Shown here: piece by piece, positions 20,230-29,759 of the stretch | How positions within the stretch are numbered: the first letter of the stretch is position 1 | Layout: every line of letters begins with the position of its first letter | Assembly: GCA_007644065.1 (NCBI GenBank) | Contig: VJWN01000009.1 | Coordinates: forward strand, 992,001-1,056,000 | DNA: 64,000 bases | Direction: 5' to 3' | DNA from: Margaritispora aquatica | Lineage: Eukaryota > Ascomycota > Leotiomycetes > Helotiales > Discinellaceae | Notes under the pieces: model-generated | The model's input: the letters and a program-made list of their open reading frames with translations, nothing else | The model's database searches: none | Told to the model about the DNA's origin: nothing | Program-made: the position numbers and the translations under genes

Positions 20230-22974
20230 ATGGTTCACTCACTCCTGGACTATGAGGATCTACCGGAACAGCCGAGATATATCAATTTCCCTTGCGTGGC
20301 AGCTGGTACCAGTATCAATGGCAAGCAAGTTCTGAATCGATGGTCTTCTACTCTCACGAAAGGTTAGTCGCAAGAAAGTTCCAACCAAGTGAGCGCTGCT
20401 GACATCCACAGATCATGACTTTCCGGGCGCCCAGGTAAAATCTAATTTAATTCAATTGAACCAACGATATATCTGACATTGCTTTGCAGGCAATGCTTTA
20501 TGCTGCTGGAGTTCCCAATCGAGAGATGATGAAAACCGCTCCTCAAGTTGGGTAAGTTCTTCAGACTCGTCATCTGATTTTGCCCGCTGATTTCAGGAAA
20601 GCATTGCAACTGTTTGGTGGGAGGGCAATCCGTGCAGTAAGTAATATCGAATATGAAATCCAAGAAATGAGGCTCTGCTAACTTTCGTGACAGATACCCA
20701 TTGTGAGTCTACCTGTGAGGATAACTTAGCCATTTCTGACATAATGGTATAGTGGATGGCCTTGGAAAGATTGTTAAGGATGCAGTGCAGAGGCAAGGAA
20801 TGCTGGGATGGCAATTCAACACAATTGGGTTAGTGTCGGTGCGAAATACTTCTTCAGCGTACTAACTTGATCATAGTGGTGCGTATATACTTATTCATCA
20901 AAGAAGTTGCTTGGCCCGCAAGCCTTGAGTTCCTTAATGCTGCCGCAATCACAATGCCATTCTCTTCGTCGTGTTTCATGTGACTTTTTACTAATTGAGT
21001 CTATAGTCTCTGATGGGATTACCATGGGTGGTGAAGGAATGCGATTCTCGCTTCAAGTGAGTTGACTTCCCTCGGCTAATAGTCGATCTTTCCCCATTCC
21101 ATTTCAATTTTATATTTCATAAGAGCACGATTGTTGTTCCTTGTCAATATCGACTAATCACAATCACAGTCTCGAGAGATCATTGCCGATTCTATTGAAA
21201 CCGTCACTTGTGCTCAGGTATTGTTCACTCTATTGATATCAACTTGAAACTAGGCTTATCAGACCAAAGCATCATGATGCAAACATCTCCATCCCAGGAT
21301 GTGATAAGAACATGCCCGGAGTTCTCATTGCAGCTGCACGTCACAACCGACCATTCCTGATGATATATGGCGGCACCATCCGGAAAGGTTACTCGAAGCT
21401 CATGAACAAATATGTTAACATTAGTACGGCAAGTATTCCAGTTCTCCTTTCTTATCCAAACACTTACATCGAATAGTGTTATGAAGCCTCTGGAGCTTAT
21501 GTATCTGGCAAGCTCAAGGCTGCTGAAGGTGCCGGTCAGAAGGGTAGATGTCCTAGCGATATCATGGAAGAGTTGGAGCAGCATTCATGTCCTGGCGTTG
21601 GAGCTTGTGGAGGCATGTATACAGCAAACACAATGTCCACCGCCATCGAAGCTATGGGTAAGTTACCCTGTTTTCTCGTCAAAGTTATGTCTTTGTGATA
21701 GCTCAAGCTTCAAGCACATATCCAAACGACTTTCCACTAGATCGATTATTTAGGGCATCTTTTATGATATTCAGCTCTAGTATCCTAACCCGTGTATTGT
21801 GTTAATGGTGTCACAGGTCTCTGTCTTCCAGGTTCCTCCTCCAATCCAGCAGATTCTCCAGCCAAGATGAGGGAGTGCGAGAAAGCCGCTGACGCCATTA
21901 AAATCTGCATGGAGCAAAACATCTTCCCTCGCGATCTGATGACCAGGGAATCATTCGAAAATGCCCTTACCCTGACTATGGTCCTCGGTGGCTCCACGAA
22001 CGGTGTCCTTCACTTCCTTGCGATGGCCGGCTCTGCAGAGGTTCCATTGACAATCGACGACATCCAACGAGTCAGCGACAAAGTTCCCTTCCTCGCAGAT
22101 CTCGCACCGAGTGGGAAGTACTTCATGGAAGACCTCTATGCCATCGGTGGGACTCCCAGTGTTTTGAAGTACCTGATCGCCGCGGGTCTCATCAACGGCA
22201 CGATCCCAACCGTCACAGGCAAGACTCTCGCTGAGAATCTTGACCCGTTTCCTTCACTTCCACAGGATCAGGTCATCATTCGTCCTGTTAGCAATCCTAT
22301 CAAGTCGTCGGGTCATCTTCAGATTCTGAGAGGTAATTTGGCTCCGGGTGGTGCGGTGGCTAAGATTACAGGTCTGGAAGGTCTTGTATTTGTTGGAAAG
22401 GCACGAGTCTTCAACAAGGAGTACGAATTGGATGCAGCCTTGAAGAACAATAAGATCGAACATGGAGAAAACCTTGTCCTGATTGTTCGATACGAAGGAC
22501 CTAAGGGTGGACCAGGTATGCCTGAACAGCTGAAGGCTTCCGCCGCTATTGTAAGTTCAACCTACTCTCTTCAATCCCGCGTAATCCACAGCCCAATCTC
22601 TCAGACTGTTGCCAATGAAACCATCAAAAAATCCAGATATTATATATTGACACACACCACAGATCGGCGCAGGCCTAACGAACGTTGCCCTCGTGACCGA
22701 CGGACGATACTCCGGTGCCTCGCATGGCTTCATCGTCGGGCACGTTGTCCCCGAAGCCGCGGTCGGCGGCCCCATCGCGCTGGTCCAAGACGGAGACATG
22801 ATCACCATCTCCGCAGAGACCAATACCATCAGCATGGACATCAACGACGAGGAGATGACTGTGCGTCGCAAGGCTTGGCGCGCCCCCAAAAGTCTCGTTA
22901 ATCGCGGCGTGCTTGCCAAGTATGCGCGTCTGGTGGGCGATGCTTCGCATGGTGCTATGACGGATGTGTTCTGA
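20230..22974 (+). CDS. Dihydroxy-acid dehydratase family protein (IlvD/Ilv3-like), 13 exons
   Basis: Exons 20230-20362, 20412-20434, 20490-20551, 20602-20636, 20694-20702, 20753-20828, 20877-20878, 21007-21056, 21170-21217, 21270-21428, 21477-21657, 21817-22550 and 22663-22974 give 607 aa. Exons of 9 nt and 2 nt are needed to keep the invariant blocks GNPCNTHL and NTIGVSDGIT. Intron 21429-21476 is GC-AG. IlvD/EDD Fe-S ligands are present: Cys84 (NPC), Cys157 (PGCDKNMPG) and Cys243 ([13 protein letters not shown]). The C-terminus has the conserved [11 protein letters not shown]. The family dehydrates dihydroxy acids; Ilv3 acts in mitochondrial valine/isoleucine synthesis. The N-terminus ([17 protein letters not shown]) is acidic with no mitochondrial presequence. 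This may be a cytosolic paralogue or a sugar-acid dehydratase rather than the housekeeping enzyme. Confidence 0.9.
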
Positions 22975-24003
22975 TGAGGTGATTGTGGTGTGTTTTGGGG
23001 GGTGGAACTTTTGATCTTGAGTTTTTCAGGCTTCGCGTGACATTTGCAGCTTGCGGTTTTGTTCTTATTTTTGGACCGTCATATTCTGGACCTGCTGCAC
23101 CCTCTGAGCTTTGGCTCTTGATACAGCGTCATGGTCTTCTTTCCACAGTTCTGTCTTGGCGTCTTCATCGAATTTTTTTCTTTTGGATGGCTTGGAAAAA
23201 TTGTTGGGGTTCAAGGTGATCATAAAATAGACTGGACTAGATTGGACTGGGTCGGGTTGGGTGGCTGTCTGTCTGTCGTGCTTTTATGCACACTTTATAG
23301 AGGTAGACGCGCTGGCCTAGCTAATCATGGATCTCCTTCTGTCTTATTCCTACATTTTGTATCTTGCTATGATGTATGGTAGGTACTTATTGATGGTGAA
23401 TTGACCTTGAGATAAATGCCCATTGGGGTGGGGGGAGGGGCCATTTAATATCTGCATGTTTTCAGGTCCGAGTGGACTGCTTTAGATTGGTGTTGCTCTT
23501 CTTTAATTCAAATTCAATGCAAATGCAATGCCAGAATGATGCCGATCCGATGAAGAGACGATGGAAGAGCGAGAAGGGTAATATAGGTAATTAATTATCC
23601 GTTGCAAAGCATGCTCGTTCCTACGATATACAGGACGACATCACCTTTCGTCCATCGAAGCGGTTGATTCATCTTCATACGATCGGTACCGGTAGCTGTA
23701 GCTGTACCTTTCTTGTGGGGAGTGAGTCAAGAGTTTAAGGTAGATGTCAAAATATCCACGCAAACCTGAGCTATCTGCATGATTCAAACTAGAAGTCTGT
23801 ATGATTATGATTCACAGAGTAGGCGGAAAACTGCGTATTTCTACGCCCTCGGATTCGCCATCGCCATCAACAGTGACGAATCTATTCTATTAACAAGATC
23901 ATATCATCCTCAAGAACCAAGTCCACCAAATATCCACATACCCAAATATCCAAAACCTAAACCAAAACCCCAAACCCAAAAACGCAGCTCAACATCCGCA
24001 AAA
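22975..24003. other. Intergenic, 3' flank of dehydratase and promoter of secreted protein gene
   Basis: G/T-rich 3' flank to about 23400, then mixed sequence. A-rich and CCAAA-rich runs (23930-24000) immediately precede the ATG of the next gene and look like its 5' leader. No gene seen. Confidence 0.45.
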
Positions 24004-24466
24004 ATGCAACTCACCATCCTAACCACGACCCTCGCGCTCCTCACCCTCACCGCCGCATCTCCAATCATACCAGCAATGGCCTCCCCCATAGATTGGGTCA
24101 ACCCGCTCGTTCGTGTCGCAGGCGAGTGCGTGCCTGGCATGTATCGGTGCTCGCCCGATCAGCCGCATAGTTGGTACGTTTTTCCTTCCTTTGCTTTGCT
24201 TTCTTTTCCCCTGCTTTCCTCCTTCCCTTCAACTACTTGGAGGGATTCGTACGTGACATAGAGAGCGTGTGTGATGCAGAGAGAGACTGTGTGTGGAAGA
24301 GTGAAAATGAAGAAGAAGCTGGCTGATCCGTGTGCCGCGAAATAGGGTCTGTGGACCAGAGACGAAGTGGCGCCTCAATTCCATGTGTGGCGAGGGACAG
24401 AGATGCAAGTATGTGGCTGGGGTGGGCAATACGGTTTGTTTGTCGGGGTATCAGAGTGTTGTCTGA
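24004..24466 (+). CDS. Small cysteine-rich secreted protein (effector-like)
   Basis: Two exons, 24004-24173 and 24346-24466, encode 96 aa. Residues 1-18 are a clear signal peptide (MQLTILTTTLALLTLTAA). The mature part holds six cysteines in the order ECVPGMYRC, VCGPETKW, MCGEGQRC and NTVC, enough for three disulfides. The pattern C-x-PG-x-Y-x-C ... W-x-C ... C-x4-C ... C is common in short secreted proteins of plant-associated and saprotrophic ascomycetes. The splice rebuilds a Trp codon (TG|G) in the SWWVCG segment, and the frame ends at TGA 24464. No enzyme motif. Acting outside the cell or in the wall is inferred from secretion and disulfides; a role in host interaction is speculation. It sits 0.4 kb upstream of the tandem hairpin array. 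Confidence 0.82.
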
Positions 24467-24851
24467 AGTGAAGAGGGGAAGTGGTACTGGGGGGAGATGC
24501 GTTGTGGGAGGGAAGGTGTGAGAAAGCTCGAGGATTTGTCGAGGGACAGTCACTGTTGCTTTTGCGTGGAGGGATCGTTGAGCGTTGAGCTTCTTTGTAG
24601 ATTGAGGACTGGAAGTTATCTAGGGACCAGATCTTGGATTTTGTATGAGCATATCAGAGATTGAGAATGCAATGCGACGTGTTGATGAAGATGGTATTCG
24701 TGGAAGAACGGTATATGTTTTGCTGTCAAGATCGAAATTACATTCATGAGAACAGTGGAGGTAGCTATCGATCCAAGAAAACGCCAAGCTCAAAGATATT
24801 TTCTGATTGTCTGTTTCTGAACTTATCAGAAATAAGTAGGTAGATTAAGAC
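24467..24851. other. Intergenic between secreted protein gene and repeat array
   Basis: 3' flank of the secreted-protein gene; no gene or recognisable repeat seen. Confidence 0.35.
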
Positions 24852-25890
24852 TTTTGTTGCACGTCGCACAAAAGGCGAAGATAAAGGCGAAGATGGAGAG
24901 ATATACGTGCCTAGCCCTCGCTTTCTCTTGGATATTTTTGGGGGGGGCAATAAAGACATGAAAAACACGTGCTAAAAGAAGGTGAACTTCTGGACCCTAT
25001 AGGTAGGTACCTTACCTTATTTTCTTAGGTACTTTCCTTTCAGGACTAGTGTAAGGTAAATAAGCAGATTGTCGCTTTTGTTGCATATCGCGACCTCCGC
25101 CTTTTATCGCAACCTAAAGGCGGAGGTCGCTTTTCGCTTAACAATTCCTAGGCAACGAAGGGCACGAAAATTGAAGAAGACGAACTTCTACACTCTATAT
25201 ATTATCCTCTAATGTTATTCGGGACTAGTGCAAGATAATTAAAGGGATCAAGGTTTTTGTTGCACATCGCAAGCTGAAAGGCGGAGATTCAGATATAGCT
25301 GCCTAACCTCCGCCTTTCGCTTAATAATTTCGGAAAGAAAGACGTGAAAAACATGTGCTAAAATAAAACAAACTTCTAAAGGTACACTCTATTCTCTTCC
25401 AGTATCATTTGGGACTAGTGTGTAAGACAGGTAGATGTATTGGGGCTTTTGTTGCATATCGCAAGCTGAAAGGCGGAACTCCGCCTTCGCTTCTCGCTTA
25501 ATTCCATTTTAGACCATAACCCAAGATATTAAGAGGTGATCAGCTTCTGCAATCTGCTCTTTTTGTTTTTGTTGATTGCTGAGCTCTAGGCGGGTAGGTA
25601 GTGATAGAATGTACGTCAAAACTTTTGTTGCACATCGTAAGCTGAAGGCGAAGACAAAGATATCTGTTGCGTCTCACGTAGGTAAATTCCTTGGGACAAA
25701 GACACGAACAGCGCGTACCAACAAAGGACGAACTTCTGTAGTTTATTCCCTTATCGTTTCATATTCTATTTAAGCCTCAGGCAAACGTGCCAAGTAAATC
25801 AAGGGTTTTGTTGCACATCGCAGCCTGAAAGGCGAAAGCGCCAGTACTCGAATCTCCGCCTTGATCTTTCGAGGGCCAAAACGCTTCTCG
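24852..25890. repeat. Tandem array of six diverged ~180-bp units with internal hairpins
   Basis: Six units start with TTTTGTTGCAYRTCG at 24852, 25076, 25255, 25447, 25623 and 25806 (spacing 224, 179, 192, 176 and 183 bp). In the better copies the start is followed by CAAGCTGAAAGGCGGA, then a complementary CTCCGCCTTTCGCTTAA arm, a GACGTGAAAAACAYGTGCTAAAA segment, an ACGAACTTCTA-CTCTAT segment, and GGGACTAGTGnAAG before the next unit. No long open frame runs through it, so it is not protein-coding. It has neither transposon ends nor the spacer/repeat sharpness of CRISPR. Its origin is unknown. Confidence 0.85.
25090..25130. repeat. Perfect 15-bp inverted repeat in array unit 2
   Basis: GCGACCTCCGCCTTT at 25090-25104 pairs exactly with AAAGGCGGAGGTCGC at 25116-25130 across an 11-nt loop, the strongest hairpin of the array. 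Confidence 0.93.
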
Positions 25891-26049
25891 TCGGGAACTC
25901 CGTGTTCTCAACCTTTTCCTAACAAAATTCAATCAGTCGATCTATCTAATAGATATATCAAATAATCGTAGTTACTCTACTTGCAAACTGCCAACTGTTA
26001 ACCGAAAAATAATGAAGATATACTTCTCTGTTTCCCCCAAACTATCTAA

Positions 26050-26268
26050 ATACCCCAAACCCGCTCGACACCACTCCCAACCTCAAGTGCTCTCTCAATC
26101 GAAGACCTCCTTCTGCCAAACGTCATCAAAGATCTCTTGAAAAGCCAACCTGCGCTCGACGCGTCTGACTGGGAGGGTGCGTGGTATGTTCATTGCCCGC
26201 GACTGCCAAAAAATACTTTGCTGCTACTGGATGGCAAAACACAGGTTCTACTCGCACGGGATATGTGA
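26050..26268 (+). pseudogene. Coding-like fragment of unknown protein
   Basis: A 72-codon frame without an obvious start reads like real protein: SIEDLLLPNVIKDLLKSQ, then ALDASDWEGAWYVHCPRLP, then LLLLDGKTQ. It stops at TGA 26266, and I found no exon continuing it on either side. A GT directly after GKTQ (26244) might be a donor, but no in-frame partner is evident. Best read as a remnant or an unfinished exon of an uncharacterised fungal gene; I do not recognise the family. Confidence 0.35.
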
Positions 26269-26653
26269 ACTGGAGGAGACCTGCACAGGTGATGCGCGAC
26301 GGTGTGGATAGATCTTTGGGAACGCCATGTACATTTATCTGGGAAGGATGGAAAGCTACAAATATGTCATATTGAGGGATGGATGGAAAGGAATGAAGAA
26401 CGCAACGAGCACGGGGGCGGGGTCGCAGGAGTGATTTCTGCTTCCTAGGTTTGTGGAATACCTAGGTGGGTATCTGAGTTTCTTCCCGAAGAGTTGGGAG
26501 AACAATAGGGAGTTGGTAATCTTCTAATAGGTAAGCTCACGAGCATCATGATGGATAGAGGGAGGGGTGGAGGGAGGAAAAAGTGAGGTTATAGCATAAG
26601 TAGTATTTCGCAGATTCTCGAATACCGTCAGATTCTGCACCAACCATACGTAT

Positions 26654-26679
26654 CTTACCTTACCTTACCTTACCTTACC
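26654..26679. repeat. (CTTAC)5 microsatellite
   Basis: Five pentanucleotide units in tandem. Confidence 0.9.
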
Positions 26680-26895
26680 TAGGTTTACGAACGGACGCCA
26701 AAGGGAGCGGAAAGCAGCAAGATAGTCACGAAAGAAAGAAAAAAAAAAGACAAAGAAGTAGCAATTGAGCTAGAACGACGAAACAATGCGAATCCCCCAT
26801 AAAAGGCGGGTCAACTCTTCCCACCCAGCAGAACAGAACTTACCCTACCTAAACTCTCCAAATCAAGAGATAGGGAGATAGATATCCAGTTAGCT

Positions 26896-26941
26896 CTTCC
26901 CTTCCCTTCCCTTCCCTTCCCTTCCCTTCCCTTCCCTTCCC
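26896..26941. repeat. (CTTCC)9 microsatellite
   Basis: Nine uninterrupted pentanucleotide units; a similar shorter (CCCTT)n run lies at 29389-29412. Confidence 0.92.
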
Positions 26942-27504
26942 GTCGATTCTGTTCGCGTTGATCTCCTCGACACTAGGAGATCCTGTGTATTGTGCGGTGA
27001 GTAAGTAAGTAGGTAAGTAAGTAGAGAGCAAGTTTGAGCTCGAGTTTGATATCCACCTTCAGAGGCGGAAGTATGGATCCGATCCGTTTTCCCATGTGGA
27101 TGTGGAGAAGAGTGAGGGGTTCTGTCTGGACTGCGTTCGTTTCAATCCCTGACCCTTTATCTATCTAACTTCCGATCCACTGTTCTTTAAAACTCCCCAA
27201 CCTCCTTCGATTATCAACAACGATGAACACAGCCGAAGAAGTTCTTCCCCTCGATCTGTATCGTTGAGTTTGTCAACAAGTTTGTCAACAAGTTAGGAGA
27301 TGAGTAGGAAGATCGTTGTACAATAGGTAGGTAGAAAACACCAAAGTCAGAATCCTCGAATTATTCGATTGAGGGGTTTTTCATTTCAATGCACGCTGCT
27401 CAATGCAATTTTTCATGTCTCACGATATCTATACACATCTCACCAGCCCTCATTTCTTTCGAGTGGTAGTATCTTTTTCTCTTTTCCATTAAACCCCCAG
27501 CACT

Positions 27505-28328
27505 CTACCAAACAAAAGCCATGAACGCAGCAGATCCCAACAGACCAGCCCAGACAAGCGAGCCCACGCTTCCGTATGAACCACCATACACCACGGCGCT
27601 CGCAGCAGACTTTGAAGTCGAAGCTGAGGTTGCAGCTGCGGTTGGAGAGGTCGTGGCACCGCCGCTCGTAGCAGCAGCAGCAACTGTTGCCGTGGCGGGA
27701 ATGGCGGAGAGGACACTGTCGGCGCTGAATGTTGCGGTCAGGCCTGTGGCATTTGTGCAGGATGATGGGATGGAGGTTGCTTTGCCGGCGACGAAGTTGA
27801 CTGCTGCGCACTGTGAGGTGTTTTGTTAGCTTGTATTCCATTTGTGGTGGTGTTGAGAGTGCAATTGTGAGGAGGAGGATGTACCTGGTATAAGAGTCCA
27901 TCAGTGGCGTCCTGGACGATGCCGATGATACCCTTGGAGCCGGCCCATGACGATGGCACTGTCACGCTGGTCTCGCAGTATTTGCCCAGGGAGGTCTGGA
28001 GAATGCTGGGAAGGAGGGAGGTCCAGTTTCCAGAGGCAGTTTGGTCGAGAGTTGCGCGGAAGAGCCAGACGGCTTGGGCGTGGGTAGATTGCTATTTGCG
28101 GGTCAGAAATGTTGCTTTGAGCTGGGAGGAGATACGTACCACAGCAATTGCCTCTCCACCGACGTGGAAATCAGTCACAGTGTTGGTTGCGAAGTTAGGA
28201 GTGAAGCCACCGCATGGGGCCGATCCCTCATTGTCGTCACTGAAGCCGATGGTAGTTGGGTAGCTGAGGAGGAAATGGGCATTTGCTGAGCTGGCGAGGA
28301 GAGCCACGAGGGTAGTGAAGGACTTCAT
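27505..28328 (-). CDS. BIM1-like / X325 LPMO-like copper-binding protein, GPI-anchored
   Basis: Three exons, 28328-28140, 28091-27885 and 27810-27505, all phase 0, encode 233 aa. A 17-residue signal peptide ends ANA and exposes His18 at the mature N-terminus (HFLLSYPTTIGF). An N-terminal His is the copper-brace residue of LPMO-like proteins. The GFSDDNEGSAPCGGF...DFHVGGEAIAV pattern is that of the fungal BIM1/X325 family. A cysteine-bearing middle (KYCETSVTVP, QCAAVNF, SSCTNATG) is followed by an Ala/Thr/Ser-rich stalk and a hydrophobic tail (SLVWAGLLGSAAFMAFVW), the usual GPI-anchor signal. BIM1 of Cryptococcus helps copper uptake at low copper with Ctr1; X325 members lack clear polysaccharide oxidation. 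It is divergent from the reductase gene at 29760, which supports a metal role. Confidence 0.88.
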
Positions 28329-28980
28329 GCTGTCGATGTGGGGTGTGAGAAGGTAGATGGAGGAATTGAGGTGGGATTGAGAGGATTTGAGGTTTGAAAA
28401 GTTCCAAAGGTCACACAGAGATCGAGATCAAAAGTGAAGTTTTTTCTTTAGAGCTCTTTTCCACCCACTGAAACAGCACGCCCACGACTTTAAGGAAGAA
28501 ACATGCCGGGTCATTTCTGCAGCTGGCAGCTTCACCAACCCAGGATGAACTTGAAGCTAACGCCACTTTCGAGGTTCTAACCCTTCCCATGGACTTCATC
28601 TTCCTATCATCAGAGTCAATTCCGACAAGCCTTTGTCCGATCATGACAAGCTTTTTAGTTCCTTTAGCCTTTTCCAGGTTATCCAGGCCGATATGTGAGG
28701 ACATGTGAGGACATGTGAGGGTATTGAGTGGTAACTGGTGGCATCTGGTGGTATCTGGTGGTATTTGGGTAGGACGAACCGCAATGTGCTCAAATCCCCC
28801 CCCAGCTCGGTCGCCTCGGACCTATCCCAATCCCCAAATCTTGCAGAAGCCGGAGGTAGGTGCATTTCATCGTTTCCACTGTTTCCACAATTGTATCCTT
28901 TGATTCTGTGATTGGTTTCTTGGTTGACTTTTGGGACCTTTTCGTCCTATTGTGTTGTAGTCTGGGCACACATCTTGGGA

Positions 28981-29020
28981 CATTGAGACATTCGAGACAT
29001 TCGAGACATTCGAGACATTT
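28981..29020. repeat. (GAGACATTC)4 minisatellite
   Basis: Four 9-bp units in tandem in the shared divergent promoter. Confidence 0.9.
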
Positions 29021-29224
29021 AGAAATCTTCTCTAATGTGCTCAATGTGGCTGAAGGATCCCTGCCGAAAATAGCTTGGCGGCATGGCTCCTGCCCTTTGG
29101 AAACCTTCTCACTTCTCTCTATAGTACTGTATGGAGGTAAGATCCCCCACCATCTCTTGAGGTAAGTGCAAGCGGTATATGGGTGGTTATGAACATGGCA
29201 AAGTCTGCTCTCTGCCCTGTTTAA

Positions 29225-29261
<37 letters not shown>
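29225..29261. repeat. (ACTT)9 microsatellite
   Basis: Nine uninterrupted tetranucleotide units in the shared divergent promoter. Confidence 0.92.
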
Positions 29262-29759
29262 CATACATCATCATCCATTTATTCAAACAAGGACAAAGAC
29301 TTACGGTACATGACTTTGAGTAACTTGCTCATCTGCTCATCTCCAATCTCCATCAAACATTACCTACGGAACTACCTTTCCTAAACAATCCCTTCCCTTC
29401 CCTTCCCTTCCCCTCCCCCACTAGAGCTGCACTGCACCTCCACCAACACCTGCAGCCAACCGTGACGCCCATGACCACAAGGGTTTGTGCTTAACCACGC
29501 AACATCGCACTTGCACTTGCACTTGCATTTGCTGTCAAAAAACCAAGACCTTCGAAGTGAATAGAAAGAGGGAAGGGAATAGAATAGAATAGAATACTGA
29601 TCTATTCTCGAATCTTATACCCGAAAGACGTCATTTTCATTTGATCCTCTCTCTTTCCTATTTCATTGCACGTTGTGGAGGGTGGATGGCATTCAAATTG
29701 GAATTGGAAATCGAACCTGATCACATTGTCTGCGACAATTCGCAAAATTATCCGTCAAG

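Larger units (their letters stand above)
25891..27504. other. Intergenic with microsatellites and a coding-like relic
   Basis: Beyond the relic at 26050-26268 and the CTTAC and CTTCC microsatellites, I see GTAAGTAAGTAG-type runs near 26998-27024 and no intact gene. Confidence 0.4.
28329..29759. promoter_or_regulatory. Shared divergent upstream region of BIM1-like and reductase genes
   Basis: Both neighbours are transcribed outward from this 1.43-kb region. It holds a 9-bp GAGACATTC array (28981-29020), an (ACTT)n microsatellite (29225-29261), a (CCCTT)n run, and TTGCACTTGCACTTGCATTTGCTG (about 29509-29533). ATTTGCTGT at 29527-29535 fits the loose Cuf1-type copper element consensus and CTTGCTCA at about 29329 is one base from the Mac1 core. 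Single short matches like these are expected by chance. Confidence 0.45.

Noticed and set aside
24852..25890. Tandem array as a CRISPR array
   Set aside because: Units are ~180 bp, diverged along their whole length and lack constant short repeats with unique spacers; the host is a fungus.
29527..29535. Cuf1-type copper element (ATTTGCTGT) in the BIM1/reductase promoter
   Set aside because: The consensus is so loose that one match in 1.4 kb is expected by chance; mentioned only as context.
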